64,000 bases of DNA from DATAFF01 sp036257595 (GTDB taxonomy: Bacteria; Pseudomonadota; Alphaproteobacteria; Rhizobiales; Aestuariivirgaceae): the NCBI GenBank assembly GCA_036257595.1, contig DATAFF010000065.1, positions 1 through 64,000 of the forward strand, read 5' to 3'. The notes beneath the pieces were generated by a model that was not told the origin of the DNA, ran no database searches, and saw only the letters and a program-made list of their open reading frames with translations. Position 1 is the stretch's first letter; every line of letters starts with the position of its first letter. This document shows positions 33,546-42,470 of the stretch, piece by piece. The translations under genes and the position numbers were made by a program.

Positions 33546-34658
33546 ATGCGCACAAATCTGATGTTCGCCGTCATCCTGCTGGGGTGCATGGTGCCGCTCG
33601 CCAAAGCCGACGAGCCCGGGCCGGTCCTTCCGAACCCGACGGTCAATATTCAGCAGCCCCCGCTCGCCAGGCCGATGCCAACGCCGCGTCCGCGGATCAG
33701 CCGGCCGGATCCACCCGTCAAAACCGCGGCCGTCAAGAAATCTTCGCGGCCGGAACGCCGCAAGAGCAAGCGGCGGCCGGAGAAGTCGAAGTCGCGCCCG
33801 GTGGTCGTGGCCAAGGCGAAGTCACCGGCCCGTCGCCAATCACCGGCCAAGGTCGACAAGGTGGAGAAGGCCGCTCCCAATGAAGCGACCTCCTCGGTCG
33901 AAGCGTCGGCGCCGCAAAAGGCTCCGGCTCCCGATCATCCGCTCCGCAAGCGACCGGCTGCGACAGGCACCAAGGAAAAACAAGCTGCGCCCAAGCCTGC
34001 GCCGGAGCCCAATCCGGCCATCGAGCTCAGAAAGCCAGCCCTGGATCAGCCGGAGCAGCAGGACATTGTCCCTGAACAGCAAACCGCACCGCCAGCGCCC
34101 GAGACCAATCCGGTCGTCGCGCTCAGAAAGCCCGCCCTGGACCAGCCGGCGCAGCCGGGTGGAGCCCCTGAGCAGCAGACCGCCACCCCTGAGCAGCAGA
34201 CCGCCACCCCTGAGCAGCAGACCGCCGCCCCTGAGCAGCAGACCGCCGCCCCTGAGCAGCAGACCGCCGCCCCCGAGCAGCAGACCGCTGCGGTCACGCG
34301 CCAACCCACTGCGGAGCCTCAAGAGGAAAGGACGCTTTGGTGGGCGCGCCAGGGAAGTCCGGCCGTGGCGCGATTTCGCGATTGCAGCGCCGCCTTTGCG
34401 GCCCGCAATGTCGGCAAGGACGCCAAAGCGACCTGGGCTGATCTGCTGATTCGAGCAGCGGAGGGCGACTGCCGCGTCGCTTTCAACGACATGGCGAACA
34501 TCTTGACGACCCGGCTCGGGAACGATGCCCAGTCGGTCATCCAGAGCCTCATCGAAACCACCTTTCTCCCGGCAGCGCGAAAGGCCGTTGCATCGACCCA
34601 GCGGGTCGCCGGCGGCAAATCCGATCCAGTTCCCGCAGCGCCAGCCCCACCCAAGTGA
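33546..34658 (+). CDS. Exported proline/lysine-rich repeat protein with C-terminal EGDCR domain
   Basis: 370 residues from the ATG at 33546 (GAAGG upstream), which gives a clean signal peptide (MRTNLMFAVILLGCMVPLAK, cleavage near AKA-D). A long Pro/Lys/Arg-rich region is followed by two NPxxxLRKPALDQP repeats and six PEQQTA(T/A) heptapeptides. The last 110 residues form a domain with RFRDCSAAFAAR, AAEGDCRVAFNDM and ETTFLPAARK, closely matching the middle of the protein at 27006. The disordered arm may cross or bind the cell wall, with the C-terminal domain as functional head. Confidence 0.75.
   Translation: MRTNLMFAVILLGCMVPLAKADEPGPVLPNPTVNIQQPPLARPMPTPRPRISRPDPPVKTAAVKKSSRPERRKSKRRPEKSKSRPVVVAKAKSPARRQSPAKVDKVEKAAPNEATSSVEASAPQKAPAPDHPLRKRPAATGTKEKQAAPKPAPEPNPAIELRKPALDQPEQQDIVPEQQTAPPAPETNPVVALRKPALDQPAQPGGAPEQQTATPEQQTATPEQQTAAPEQQTAAPEQQTAAPEQQTAAVTRQPTAEPQEERTLWWARQGSPAVARFRDCSAAFAARNVGKDAKATWADLLIRAAEGDCRVAFNDMANILTTRLGNDAQSVIQSLIETTFLPAARKAVASTQRVAGGKSDPVPAAPAPPK
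34167..34292 (+). repeat. Six tandem 21-bp repeats encoding PEQQTA(T/A)
   Basis: Six in-frame copies of a 21-base unit (consensus start CCTGAGCAGCAGACCGCC) with only third-codon and one Thr/Ala changes. The near-identity of the copies suggests recent expansion and a likelihood of copy-number variation. Confidence 0.9.
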
Positions 34659-34726
34659 GGCGATTTGCTTCGGGCTCCAGCTAAGTTATTCTGGAGGCAG
34701 CAAAAAACGGCGCACTGGACAGTCGT

Positions 34727-35158
34727 ATGGGACCGCGAAATTGCGGGCGAGCGCTGGTGCTCGTCATGCTGGCGCTGGTGGCAAGCCAGCTCTGGCTGAG
34801 GAGTGGGTGGACGCAAGACATGCGCAATGCGACGCACAATGCCTTGTTCGACCAGAGGATGATGGGATTCTCATCGAGTGCCGGTTGGCTTGCGGCGACC
34901 TGCGAGAACCAGGATCCCCACAGTCAGGGCACTTGCAAAGGCGTCATTTGGACGATCGCCGAGCGGATGTCCGGCGAGCACAAGATCTGCGTGCCCATGA
35001 ACGTGACCTACATGTTCCAGGTGGCGCTGGTCGAGGTCGCCAAATACAGGATCACCCTCCCGGAGGTGATGGTCGACCCCGACAAGGCGGGCCGCTGGTC
35101 GACGCCATTTCGAAGCGTGGTCGAGCAGGTTCTCGCGGATAAATTTCCGTGCAGCTAG
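34727..35158 (+). CDS. Rap1a/Tai-like exported protein
   Basis: 143 residues. N-terminal hydrophobic signal (ALVLVMLALVASQLWL), then a small cysteine-containing domain: CKGVIWTIAERM, ICVPMNVTYMFQVALVEVAK and a terminal VVEQVLADKFPC. This Cys pattern and C-terminal FPC match Rap1a/Tai-type proteins, some of which are type VI secretion immunity proteins. No T6SS effector is nearby, so immunity is not implied. The Shine-Dalgarno site is poor for this ATG; a GTG at 34754 is possible. Confidence 0.65.
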   Translation: MGPRNCGRALVLVMLALVASQLWLRSGWTQDMRNATHNALFDQRMMGFSSSAGWLAATCENQDPHSQGTCKGVIWTIAERMSGEHKICVPMNVTYMFQVALVEVAKYRITLPEVMVDPDKAGRWSTPFRSVVEQVLADKFPCS

Positions 35159-35179
35159 AGCATCATGCTTGCAAGCGGC

Positions 35180-35515
35180 TTACGCGCCGCCTGCCGGCAC
35201 CAGAAGACAGCGGATGGTCTTTTTCGAATCGGATTTGCGGCAAATATGCCAGTTTGCATCCGGTGAAAATCCCGTTGTCGACATTGGCACGACCTCGCCG
35301 GTGCTGCGGACCTTGTAGCCATTGCTGATCGGCTCGAAGTCACTGGGGTCGGCTGCTTGCAGGCAATCATGGCCGGTGCAGCAATTCACGCCGTTGAAAT
35401 TGAAGATTCCCATGTAGGGATCATGGGCCACAGCCGGCCCAGGCACCCCTACAGCCAATGTTGCCAACAGCAACGAAAACTTGAAGATAGTCGGATATGG
35501 AGGGTCCTTTATCAT
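35180..35515 (-). CDS. Small secreted cysteine-containing protein
   Basis: 111 residues. Start placed at 35515, nine bases after GAGGA; the ATG at 35524 abuts that site. Signal peptide FSLLLATLAVGVPGPAVA, then HDPYMGIFNFNGVNCCTGHD, WHICRKSD and IRCLLVPAGG. The CC-x-xHDC and H-C pairs resemble a family of small Rhizobiales periplasmic proteins; function unknown. A CCTTATTTATAGGG-like AT-rich promoter region lies upstream. Confidence 0.7.
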   Translation of the reverse strand: MIKDPPYPTIFKFSLLLATLAVGVPGPAVAHDPYMGIFNFNGVNCCTGHDCLQAADPSDFEPISNGYKVRSTGEVVPMSTTGFSPDANWHICRKSDSKKTIRCLLVPAGGA

Positions 35516-35667
35516 GCTCAACATTCCTCGCCGTGAGGTACGTCCCTGCCCTATAAATAAGGGTCAGACATGGCCGGATAAGCAATGTTGAGCGGCGCGG
35601 GTATCAACAACTGTGTCGCTGTTCAGCGACATATCCTCGCAAATAGTGACGTCACGGCAACAGTTTC

Positions 35668-36441
35668 CTAGACCCAACCGCCGTCCACGGTGAATTCCTG
35701 GGCCGAGCACATTCGCGAATCATCGGAGGCGAGGAACAGGACCATGCGTGCGAGATCGGTGGGCTGCACCCTGCCCTTCAGGCATTGGCTCTGATCGATC
35801 TGCTTCTCGGCCTCCGGGGTGACCCATAATTTCAGCTGTCTTTCAGTCATAACCCAACCCGGCACCACCGTGTTCACACGGATGCCGTCCTTGCCGAAGT
35901 CACGCGCCAGGCCGCGGGTAAGGCCGTGCACGGCGGCCTTGGCGCTGGTGTAGGCCGGCATCCCGCCCTGGGCCAATTTCCAACTCACCGAGCCGAAATT
36001 GATGATCGAGCCGCCGCCCAAGCGCTTCATCTGCGGTATGACTGACTGAACGGTGAAGAACATAGGCCGCAGGTTGATGGCCATCCGCTCGTCCCAATAG
36101 TCGGGCGTCACAGTGGCCCAATCGTGCCGCATGTCGTTGGCGGCATTGTTGACCAACACGGCAATATCACCCAGGTCTCGGCTGACCTTGTCGATCGTCG
36201 ACTGCAAGGCAGCAATATCCTTGATATCGCAATGGATATATTGCGGAGCTGTGCCGTATTGGTCCTTCAGGTCTTCGCAAAGCTTGCGGCTCCAGGCATC
36301 CTCGATGTCGACGAAGGCGACACGCGATCCCTGGTCGACAAAATTCTCGACGATTGCCGCTCCGATCCCCGAGCCTCCGCCAGTGATGAACACGGTCTTG
36401 TCGCGAAGGCTTGGATAACGTGCAAAATTTGACAAACCCAT
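35668..36441 (-). CDS. SDR family oxidoreductase
   Basis: 257 residues of classical SDR type: TGGGSGIGAAIV, NNAANDMRHD, Ser in FGSVSWKLAQ, YTSAKAAVHG, and PGWVMTERQ. The acidic VDIEDA after beta-2 suggests NAD(H) preference. Similar to sugar or polyol dehydrogenases such as L-rhamnose/L-arabinose 1-dehydrogenase. Substrate not readable. Twenty-nine bases downstream of the GFA-family gene's neighbourhood but in a separate reading unit. Confidence 0.85.
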   Translation of the reverse strand: MGLSNFARYPSLRDKTVFITGGGSGIGAAIVENFVDQGSRVAFVDIEDAWSRKLCEDLKDQYGTAPQYIHCDIKDIAALQSTIDKVSRDLGDIAVLVNNAANDMRHDWATVTPDYWDERMAINLRPMFFTVQSVIPQMKRLGGGSIINFGSVSWKLAQGGMPAYTSAKAAVHGLTRGLARDFGKDGIRVNTVVPGWVMTERQLKLWVTPEAEKQIDQSQCLKGRVQPTDLARMVLFLASDDSRMCSAQEFTVDGGWV

Positions 36442-36470
36442 CGCTCTCCCCTGGTTTAAGGACGCGGTGG

Positions 36471-36830
36471 CTAGAGGCTCCTGCCATCAAAAGGCTTCGG
36501 GCTCAGCGTCGAGATGTCCACACCTTCGAGGCAACGGATATTGATGGCGATCATATCGCGGCCCTCACTGGTCTTGCCGCGTGCGAAGGATTCGACACCG
36601 CAATTCGAGCAGAACAGGTGATGTATGACTTGTCTGTTAAACAGATAGTCGACGAGGTTTTCCTGGCCGGCCAGAAGCTTGAACTGGTCCGGGCTCGCAA
36701 AGGTGAGCCAAAGCCCGTGCTTGGCGCATTGCGAGCAGTTGCAGGCGATCGCGGCAGCGGGGTCGGTGACGACTTCGTAGCGCACCTTCCCGCAATGACA
36801 ACCTCCGTGGTAAGTCTTTGATTCAGCCAT
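36471..36830 (-). CDS. GFA/CENP-V family zinc-binding protein (second copy)
   Basis: 119 residues, ATG at 36830 preceded by GGGAGGAT. Zinc motifs GGCHCGKVRYEV, CNCSQCAKHGLW and LFCSNCGVESFA. Divergent in sequence from the GFA protein at 28606. It lies upstream of the SDR gene on the same strand, 29 bases apart, so the two are probably cotranscribed; the link could be aldehyde handling, but that is inference. Confidence 0.85.
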   Translation of the reverse strand: MAESKTYHGGCHCGKVRYEVVTDPAAAIACNCSQCAKHGLWLTFASPDQFKLLAGQENLVDYLFNRQVIHHLFCSNCGVESFARGKTSEGRDMIAINIRCLEGVDISTLSPKPFDGRSL

Positions 36831-37161
36831 ATAATCCTCCCTCACGGCCTGACACAAGCCGCTTCTTATACCCTGATCCTCGGAATATGGGATAGCGGGC
36901 ATTGGGGTTGCCCCGCGGGTTGCCCCGCGGAGCTCCCTCCGGATTGGGCCCGGTCTGCCGGGGGAGACGACCTTGCTCAACCCGAACCAGCAAGAAAATG
37001 CCAGATCAATCGTCGGAATTCGAGCCAAATTGCGACAATTTGCAGGAGAGCGACTATTCCACAACCTGAATTTCGATGAGTCCAACCGAAGGTGGCGAAT
37101 ATCGATTGTTATAATTCCTGTCTCGTGTGTCGATGGTTGTAGTCGTTCCTGTGTTCTGCCG
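36831..37161. other. Intergenic region with a 12-bp tandem duplication
   Basis: No gene recognised in 331 bases. GGGTTGCCCCGC occurs twice in direct succession at 36905-36916 and 36917-36928, in the leader of the leftward GFA gene. The right half, after about 36980, is AT-richer and carries no clear signal. Confidence 0.5.
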
Positions 37162-37662
37162 CTAGGGGAGCGTCGGTTTAAGCGCGTTGGGCGGCTGAAC
37201 AACAACGTCAACCCTCACAGAACCGGCTCGCCTGAATTTCAATGTGATGGGGAAAACATCCGATTCCTTGATGCTGGATTTCAAACCCATCGCCATCAGG
37301 TGAATTCCCATCGGTTTCAGTTCGACCTCGCCATGAGTTGGGATTTCCAAGCTGCTTCGAGGCAACATCTTCATGACACCGCCGCTTTCCCTGGACTCGT
37401 GGACCATCATTTGTTTCGCAACCGGCGATTCCGCTGCGAGAAGCTGATCAGCGTCGTTCCCAATGTTCTCGATCTTCAGATAGATCGCGCCGGCCCTCGC
37501 ACCCTGGAGTGGCTGAGGCATCCAAGCATCGATGATAATCAGATCGCCCGCCGAGACCTTGCGCTGGCTCTGACCGTAAGAATTACTGGGGATCACCAGC
37601 AACAATAACGTGCATAGACAGGTCGTTCTTGTAAGTAGCACGGCAATTTTTCTTCTCATCAT
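37162..37662 (-). CDS. PCu(A)C-type periplasmic copper chaperone
   Basis: 166 residues from the ATG at 37662. Signal peptide ending near SYGQ. DUF461 features: DAWMPQPLQGARAGAIYLKI and the copper site MMVHESRESGGVMKML with HGEVELKPMGIHLMAM, giving the H-x(n)-M ... H-x-M arrangement (last pair as HLM). PCuAC delivers Cu(I) to the CuA or CuB centres of cytochrome oxidase. No Sco gene is adjacent. Confidence 0.82.
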   Translation of the reverse strand: MMRRKIAVLLTRTTCLCTLLLLVIPSNSYGQSQRKVSAGDLIIIDAWMPQPLQGARAGAIYLKIENIGNDADQLLAAESPVAKQMMVHESRESGGVMKMLPRSSLEIPTHGEVELKPMGIHLMAMGLKSSIKESDVFPITLKFRRAGSVRVDVVVQPPNALKPTLP

Positions 37663-37823
37663 TGGAACCAAAGTTGGACTCCCCTCGTTTAACCGCATCT
37701 GATCACGCCAGGGATTGCTCGCAAAGAGGCAGTCGGGTTCGAATAATCTTCCCGACAAACCAGGCGTCCTCAGTAACTTTGCGGGGCGGCTTCCAGGCCG
37801 CCCCTTCGTTTGTCCAGGGAGTG

Positions 37824-38099
37824 ATGTTCTTGTCGAGCAAAACAGCAGAACAACGTGAACGTTCCGAAGCAAAGTTCGAGCGATTACAGAAGGTTGCCGA
37901 AGAAGGTCGCATCGCCATGGCGGAATACAGAGCAGCTGCTGCCGCCATGCGTCAGAAGACCGAAAGACTACGCGCCATACGACTTGCCCACGAGGCCCAA
38001 CTCGACGCCGCACCGCCGCCCTCTCGGATCGTCAACGGCGCGAAAAATCCAGCCAAAAACGCTTCAAAACGCACCAAACAGACCCGAAAAACGCACTGA
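37824..38099 (+). CDS. Small basic coiled-coil protein
   Basis: 91 residues, AGGGAG upstream of the ATG. An amphipathic helix rich in Glu/Lys/Arg (ERSEAKFERLQKVAEEGRIA, then MRQKTERLRAIRLAHEAQLD) precedes a Lys-rich tail. Similar short KTERLRALRLA proteins are common in Rhizobiales; function unknown. Overlaps nothing on the other strand of note. Confidence 0.65.
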   Translation: MFLSSKTAEQRERSEAKFERLQKVAEEGRIAMAEYRAAAAAMRQKTERLRAIRLAHEAQLDAAPPPSRIVNGAKNPAKNASKRTKQTRKTH

Positions 38100-38106
38100 A
38101 AACCAC

Positions 38107-38280
38107 CTAAAATGCACAGATTTCGCGATGCTCCTGCCGTTCGCGGGAACGGCGCAGCGCACACGTCCCCTCATAGCGAGTGTCGAACGGACCGTCGATG
38201 ATCTCCCATTCCTCGTCATCATCGTTATAGCCTTCGAGCCACAACCCGTCAGGCTGCGATACGAGGCGATACATGGTCAT
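38107..38280 (-). CDS. Small hypothetical protein
   Basis: 57 residues; the ATG at 38280 has GGAGG six bases upstream. Sequence MTMYRLVSQPDGLWLEGYND is acidic and aromatic-rich, ending in a basic tail. No family recognised. The good start signal is the main support. Confidence 0.55.
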   Translation of the reverse strand: MTMYRLVSQPDGLWLEGYNDDDEEWEIIDGPFDTRYEGTCALRRSRERQEHREICAF

Positions 38281-38410
38281 GCTGGCCTCCACACGCGCTG
38301 ATAATGTTGCGGTTGTAACGCCACACGCCGCCATTTGATCCACGCCTGTTGCATTGTTGCTGGTCACCCCGCAGATTGCGATGAGGCTCTATCCGCATAT
38401 GGGATGAGGG

Positions 38411-39778
38411 ATGTGGATCGACCGCCACCTGCCGGCGCTGCGCGAACGACCGCTCTATGGTTTCGGCCTTGCCTTGCTGTTGACAGTGGCGGCGATTGGC
38501 TTGCGGGTGGCGCTCCCCGATCTCCCGCCCTTCCTCACCCTCTACCCTGCCGTGCTGCTCAGCGCCTTTGTCGGCGGCCGGTGGCCCGGCATGCTGGCGA
38601 TGGTGATCGGCGCCATTGCCGCCTGGTACCTGTTTCTCGACCCGAGCCGGAGCCTCACGCTCACGCCGTGGAATGCCGCGGCGCTCGTCGGCTTCGTCAT
38701 CGTGTCGAGCCTCATCATCTTCGTGGTCGACCTGCTCGACCAGGCGGTGTGGCGCCTCAATACCGAGCGCAAGGTGCTGGCCGAGGAGCAGGTGGCGCTC
38801 AGGCGCGAGCGCCAGCGCATGCGACTCGCGGTCCAATCGGCTCGGCTCGGCCTATGGGAGCTGGCATTGCCCGACCGCGTTGCCTGGCATCCGTCCTTCT
38901 ACGCGCTGCTCGGGCTCGATCCCGAGCACGACGAGCCCTCGCTCGAGCGCTTCTATTCGATGGTGCATCGCGACGATCTCGCCAAGGTCAGAGCAGCCTA
39001 TGACGGCGCCCGGTCGGGCAAGCATGTGGGCGAATATGAGTACCGCCTGACCCGACCGGATGGGACGGTCATCTGGGTCGCCGAGCACACGGCATTCTAC
39101 GACATGGGGGCGACGCTCCACGGCGTCAGCCAGGATATTACCGACCGCAAGCAGGCGGAGGAGCGGATCCGGACGCTGCTCCGCGAGATCGCCCACCGGG
39201 TCAAGAATCAGTACACGGTGATCCTCGGCATGGCCCGCGAGACCGGCAAGGAGATTACCAATGCCGAGGAATTCCAAACCACCTTCGCAGCGCGGCTCAT
39301 GTCGATGTCGCGCTCGCATGACCTGCTGCTGGAGGCAGGCTTTGCCGGCGCCACGGTCAGGGATCTGGTCAACACCCAGCTCACCCAGTTCGGTGTCGGT
39401 CAGCGCTGCACGCTCGAGGGGCCCGACCTGCAGCTGACGCCGCTCGCCACCCAATATCTCGGCATCGCGCTCCATGAGCTGGCGACCAATGCGGTGAAAT
39501 ATGGCGCATTCCACACCAATCGGGGCACGGTCTTCGTGGAATGGAACCTGTCGCGCGGCGATGACGGCGCGCCGGTCTTCATCTTCAAATGGCGGGAGCG
39601 TGGAGCGAATGTCGCGGCTCCGCCGACCGGCAAGGGATTCGGCCGCACCGTGCTCGAGCGTATTGCCCCTTCGGCGCTCGGGGGAACGGCAAGCTGGACC
39701 TTCGGCCCCGAGGAGATCGCCTGGGTGCTGACGGCACCCGATGCGGTCGTCGCCCGGGCGATGGCACCGGAAGAGTAG
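38411..39778 (+). CDS. HWE-type membrane sensor histidine kinase with PAS domain
   Basis: 455 residues. Four N-terminal helices (DUF4118-like, about 15-115), a PAS domain (about 135-255, LGLWELALPDRVAWHPSFYA to GVSQDITDRKQ), then the HWE core: LLREIAHRVKNQYTVILGMA with phospho-His, N box HELATNAVKYGAF and the diagnostic WRE in FKWRERGA. HWE/HisKA2 kinases in alphaproteobacteria often signal to the PhyR-NepR-EcfG stress pathway. No response regulator is adjacent, so it is an orphan; the NepR-like ORF at 29439 is the only related component seen here. Confidence 0.9.
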   Translation: MWIDRHLPALRERPLYGFGLALLLTVAAIGLRVALPDLPPFLTLYPAVLLSAFVGGRWPGMLAMVIGAIAAWYLFLDPSRSLTLTPWNAAALVGFVIVSSLIIFVVDLLDQAVWRLNTERKVLAEEQVALRRERQRMRLAVQSARLGLWELALPDRVAWHPSFYALLGLDPEHDEPSLERFYSMVHRDDLAKVRAAYDGARSGKHVGEYEYRLTRPDGTVIWVAEHTAFYDMGATLHGVSQDITDRKQAEERIRTLLREIAHRVKNQYTVILGMARETGKEITNAEEFQTTFAARLMSMSRSHDLLLEAGFAGATVRDLVNTQLTQFGVGQRCTLEGPDLQLTPLATQYLGIALHELATNAVKYGAFHTNRGTVFVEWNLSRGDDGAPVFIFKWRERGANVAAPPTGKGFGRTVLERIAPSALGGTASWTFGPEEIAWVLTAPDAVVARAMAPEE

Positions 39779-39790
39779 GTAGTCGGCGTT

Positions 39791-40356
<566 letters not shown>

Positions 40357-40357
<1 letters not shown>

Positions 40358-40824
40358 CAGGTCCCTCCCCCCGAATCGAAGTCCAGATTGTCGGGCGGAT
40401 CGAGCGCCACGGTGTCGATGTCGACCGGCCCGGCAAGGAGCGACGGCAGGAGGTCGTCGGCGACGCCGGCGGCACCGAGCCACACACCGACCGCCAGCGA
40501 TGCGGCGAGCGCCAGGGCGGCGGGCCATTCCTGCATGAGCTTCGGCATGGACCGGTGATGGGCGTGCACGGTCGCGTCGCGCCGCGGCGGAGGGGCGGCG
40601 CGGGTGATCAGCTGGCGCAGGTTCTGGGCAGGTGCGACGGGGACCGGCAGCACTGCCAGCAGGCGGTCGACCATGCGGGCGTCGCTTTCACCCTCGATGA
40701 GCTCGGGCGGCACATCTTCGCGATAAAGCCAGCGCTCGTGCTTCGGCCAATGTCCGGGATCGGCGCCATAGGCAGCGTAAAGCTGCCGGAGCCGCTCGAG
40801 GGCCTTTTTGTTGCTCTGGTTCAT
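40357..40824 (-). CDS. Membrane anti-sigma factor-like protein
   Basis: 155 residues from the ATG at 40824 (GAGG about 11 bases upstream); a GTG at 40839 overlaps the sigma stop. An N-terminal cytoplasmic helical part (ALERLRQLYAAYGADPGHWP) precedes a single hydrophobic segment (AALALAASLAVGVWLGAAGV) and a short acidic periplasmic tail. Position between ECF sigma and metal-sensor genes supports anti-sigma function; sequence alone is weak. Confidence 0.7.
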
Positions 40825-40835
40825 CGGATCGGACC

Positions 40836-41474
40836 TCACAGATCGGAAAACTCCGCCACCAGCTCCCTCCAGCGGTCGGCAAATGCCTGTTTCAAGCTGC
40901 GCCGGGCGCGCGCCAGCAGCGATTCGACGGCCTCGACGCTCACCCCGAGCGCCTCGGCGGCTTCAAGGTTGCCCAGACCTTCGAAATGCACAAGCACCAG
41001 CGCGGCACGCTGGCGGTCGGGTAGCGCCGCCATCGCCTTTGCAACCTCCGCCTCGAGGGCGGCGCGCCTGACGCCGCGATCGGCGGCAGCATGCGGATCG
41101 GTCAGATCCGGCAGCTCGGCCGGCGATTCCGGCCGGCGCCGGCGCAACCGGTCCAGCGCCAGATTGGTGGCGACACGCGCCAGCCAGGCGCCGATCGCCC
41201 GGCCGTCGCGGATCTGGCCCGGCGCCGTCCAGGCCTTGAGGAACGCCTCCTGGGCAACGTCCTCGGCATCCGCCGGACCCCCCAGCACGCGCCAGGCAAT
41301 GCGGTAGACCCGGTCGAAATGACGCGCGATCAACTCGGCGAAGGCCCGCTCGTCGCGGCGGCTCAGCCGGACAAGCAGGTCGTCGCCGCCCCGCGACGGA
41401 CCGGCCTCGGTCTTGGGGGGTGTTTCCGGTTCTGCCAAGGGCAAGGCCGCTCCCCAGAGCAATGCAAGATCCAT
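40836..41474 (-). CDS. ECF-type RNA polymerase sigma factor
   Basis: 212 residues. Region 2: DERAFAELIARHFDRVYRIA, then DAEDVAQEAFLKAW. Region 4: AMAALPDRQRAALVLVHFEG then NLEAAEALGVSVEAVESLLA. About 30 extra N-terminal residues precede region 2. It should direct transcription under a periplasmic, possibly metal, signal and commonly autoregulates its operon. It is not an EcfG-type factor by layout, being paired with a membrane anti-sigma. Confidence 0.9.
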   Translation of the reverse strand: MDLALLWGAALPLAEPETPPKTEAGPSRGGDDLLVRLSRRDERAFAELIARHFDRVYRIAWRVLGGPADAEDVAQEAFLKAWTAPGQIRDGRAIGAWLARVATNLALDRLRRRRPESPAELPDLTDPHAAADRGVRRAALEAEVAKAMAALPDRQRAALVLVHFEGLGNLEAAEALGVSVEAVESLLARARRSLKQAFADRWRELVAEFSDL

Positions 41475-41496
41475 GAGCGAGGCCGCGCGTCACATC

Positions 41497-41964
41497 TCAG
41501 GGCTGTTCCTGCTTGCCCTTGGCGTCCTTGAGGGAGGTCCGTTTGGCCTTCGCGGCATGATAGGCCTGGGCTTCGGCCAGTGTCACGCCGCCATCATGGT
41601 CGCCATCGGCGGTTGCAAACAGCTGATCGAGATAGGTGTCGACCTCCTCCTTGTTGACGGCGCCGTCCTTGTCGAAATCCATCCGCTCGAGAATGCGATC
41701 CCGGCGGCGGTCCTGCATCTTCTTGAGCCAGGTCTCGATCTCGACCGTGGTGACCTTGCCGTCGTCATCGGTGTCGAGCCGGAGAAACCGGCGCTCGGCC
41801 TTGGGCCGCATCTCATCGATCGCCAGCCGGCCATCGGCATTGGCATCGAGCCGGCCGAACAGCCGTTCACTTCGCGGAATGCCGGGCTCATTGGCGTGAG
41901 CCGCGACAGCGAGCATGGATGCAACCGCGAGCGCGGCCGCGAGCGAAGGCAAAAGCTTGAACAT
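41497..41964 (-). CDS. Exported EF-hand protein
   Basis: 155 residues; start at 41964, six bases after GGAGG (the ATG at 41970 abuts it). Signal peptide SLAAALAVASMLAVAAHA. Four EF-hand loops: DANADGRLAIDE, DTDDDGKVTTVE, DFDKDGAVNKEE and DGDHDGGVTLAE, all with acidic residues at positions 1, 3, 5 and 12. Expected to bind Ca2+ in the periplasm. First gene of the operon with ECF sigma, anti-sigma and metal sensor, 22 bp before the sigma gene. Confidence 0.88.
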   Translation of the reverse strand: MFKLLPSLAAALAVASMLAVAAHANEPGIPRSERLFGRLDANADGRLAIDEMRPKAERRFLRLDTDDDGKVTTVEIETWLKKMQDRRRDRILERMDFDKDGAVNKEEVDTYLDQLFATADGDHDGGVTLAEAQAYHAAKAKRTSLKDAKGKQEQP

Positions 41965-42113
41965 GGACATCCTCCCCGGACTTCAAGAGGGGCAGCGGAA
42001 TTGCTACCGCTCGTTGCTATGACGTGTACAAAGCCGCACTCCGTCGCTCGCCTGTCGAAAATGCAATCGCAGGTACTTGTCAGTTGCAATCATGGCGTGC
42101 AATAAGGAGATAC

Positions 42114-42470
42114 ATGACCAACGGGCTGCCACGCGAAGAGGCTGATGCGAAATTCGAGGCGCTGGAGGCGCGCCTCGAGACACGACTCACCCAGCTCGAT
42201 TCGAAGATCGAGCAGCGCTTTCTGACGCTCGACACGAAGATCGAAACGGCGGTTCTCGGACTTAATTCCAAGATCGACTCCAAATTCGAGCTCATGCTGC
42301 AAGAGATCCGGCATGTCGGCGAAATTGCCGTCGAAGCGCGCACGGCGGCCCTCAGCATCAAATGGAACATGCTCTTCGCCTCGCTCGGCACGCTGGGCGT
42401 CACCATGTCGATGCTGTTCGGGCTATGGACGGTCGGCTACCAGATCGCCGACCTCATCAGGCCTCATTAG
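42114..42470 (+). CDS. Coiled-coil protein with C-terminal membrane helix
   Basis: 118 residues; AAGGAGATAC directly upstream. Heptad-like repeats (LEARLETRLTQLDSKIEQRF, then LTLDTKIETAVLGLNSKIDS) are followed by one membrane segment (MLFASLGTLGVTMSMLFGLW). Resembles small tail-anchored coiled-coil proteins of unknown role. Its stop overlaps the convergent glnE end. Confidence 0.72.
   Translation: MTNGLPREEADAKFEALEARLETRLTQLDSKIEQRFLTLDTKIETAVLGLNSKIDSKFELMLQEIRHVGEIAVEARTAALSIKWNMLFASLGTLGVTMSMLFGLWTVGYQIADLIRPH

Noticed and set aside
34727..35158. Type VI secretion immunity gene
   Set aside because: Only the Rap1a/Tai-like fold is suggested; no effector or T6SS genes in the window.
37737..37765. 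tRNA T-arm-like GGGTTCGAAT
   Set aside because: No acceptor or anticodon stem can be formed around it.
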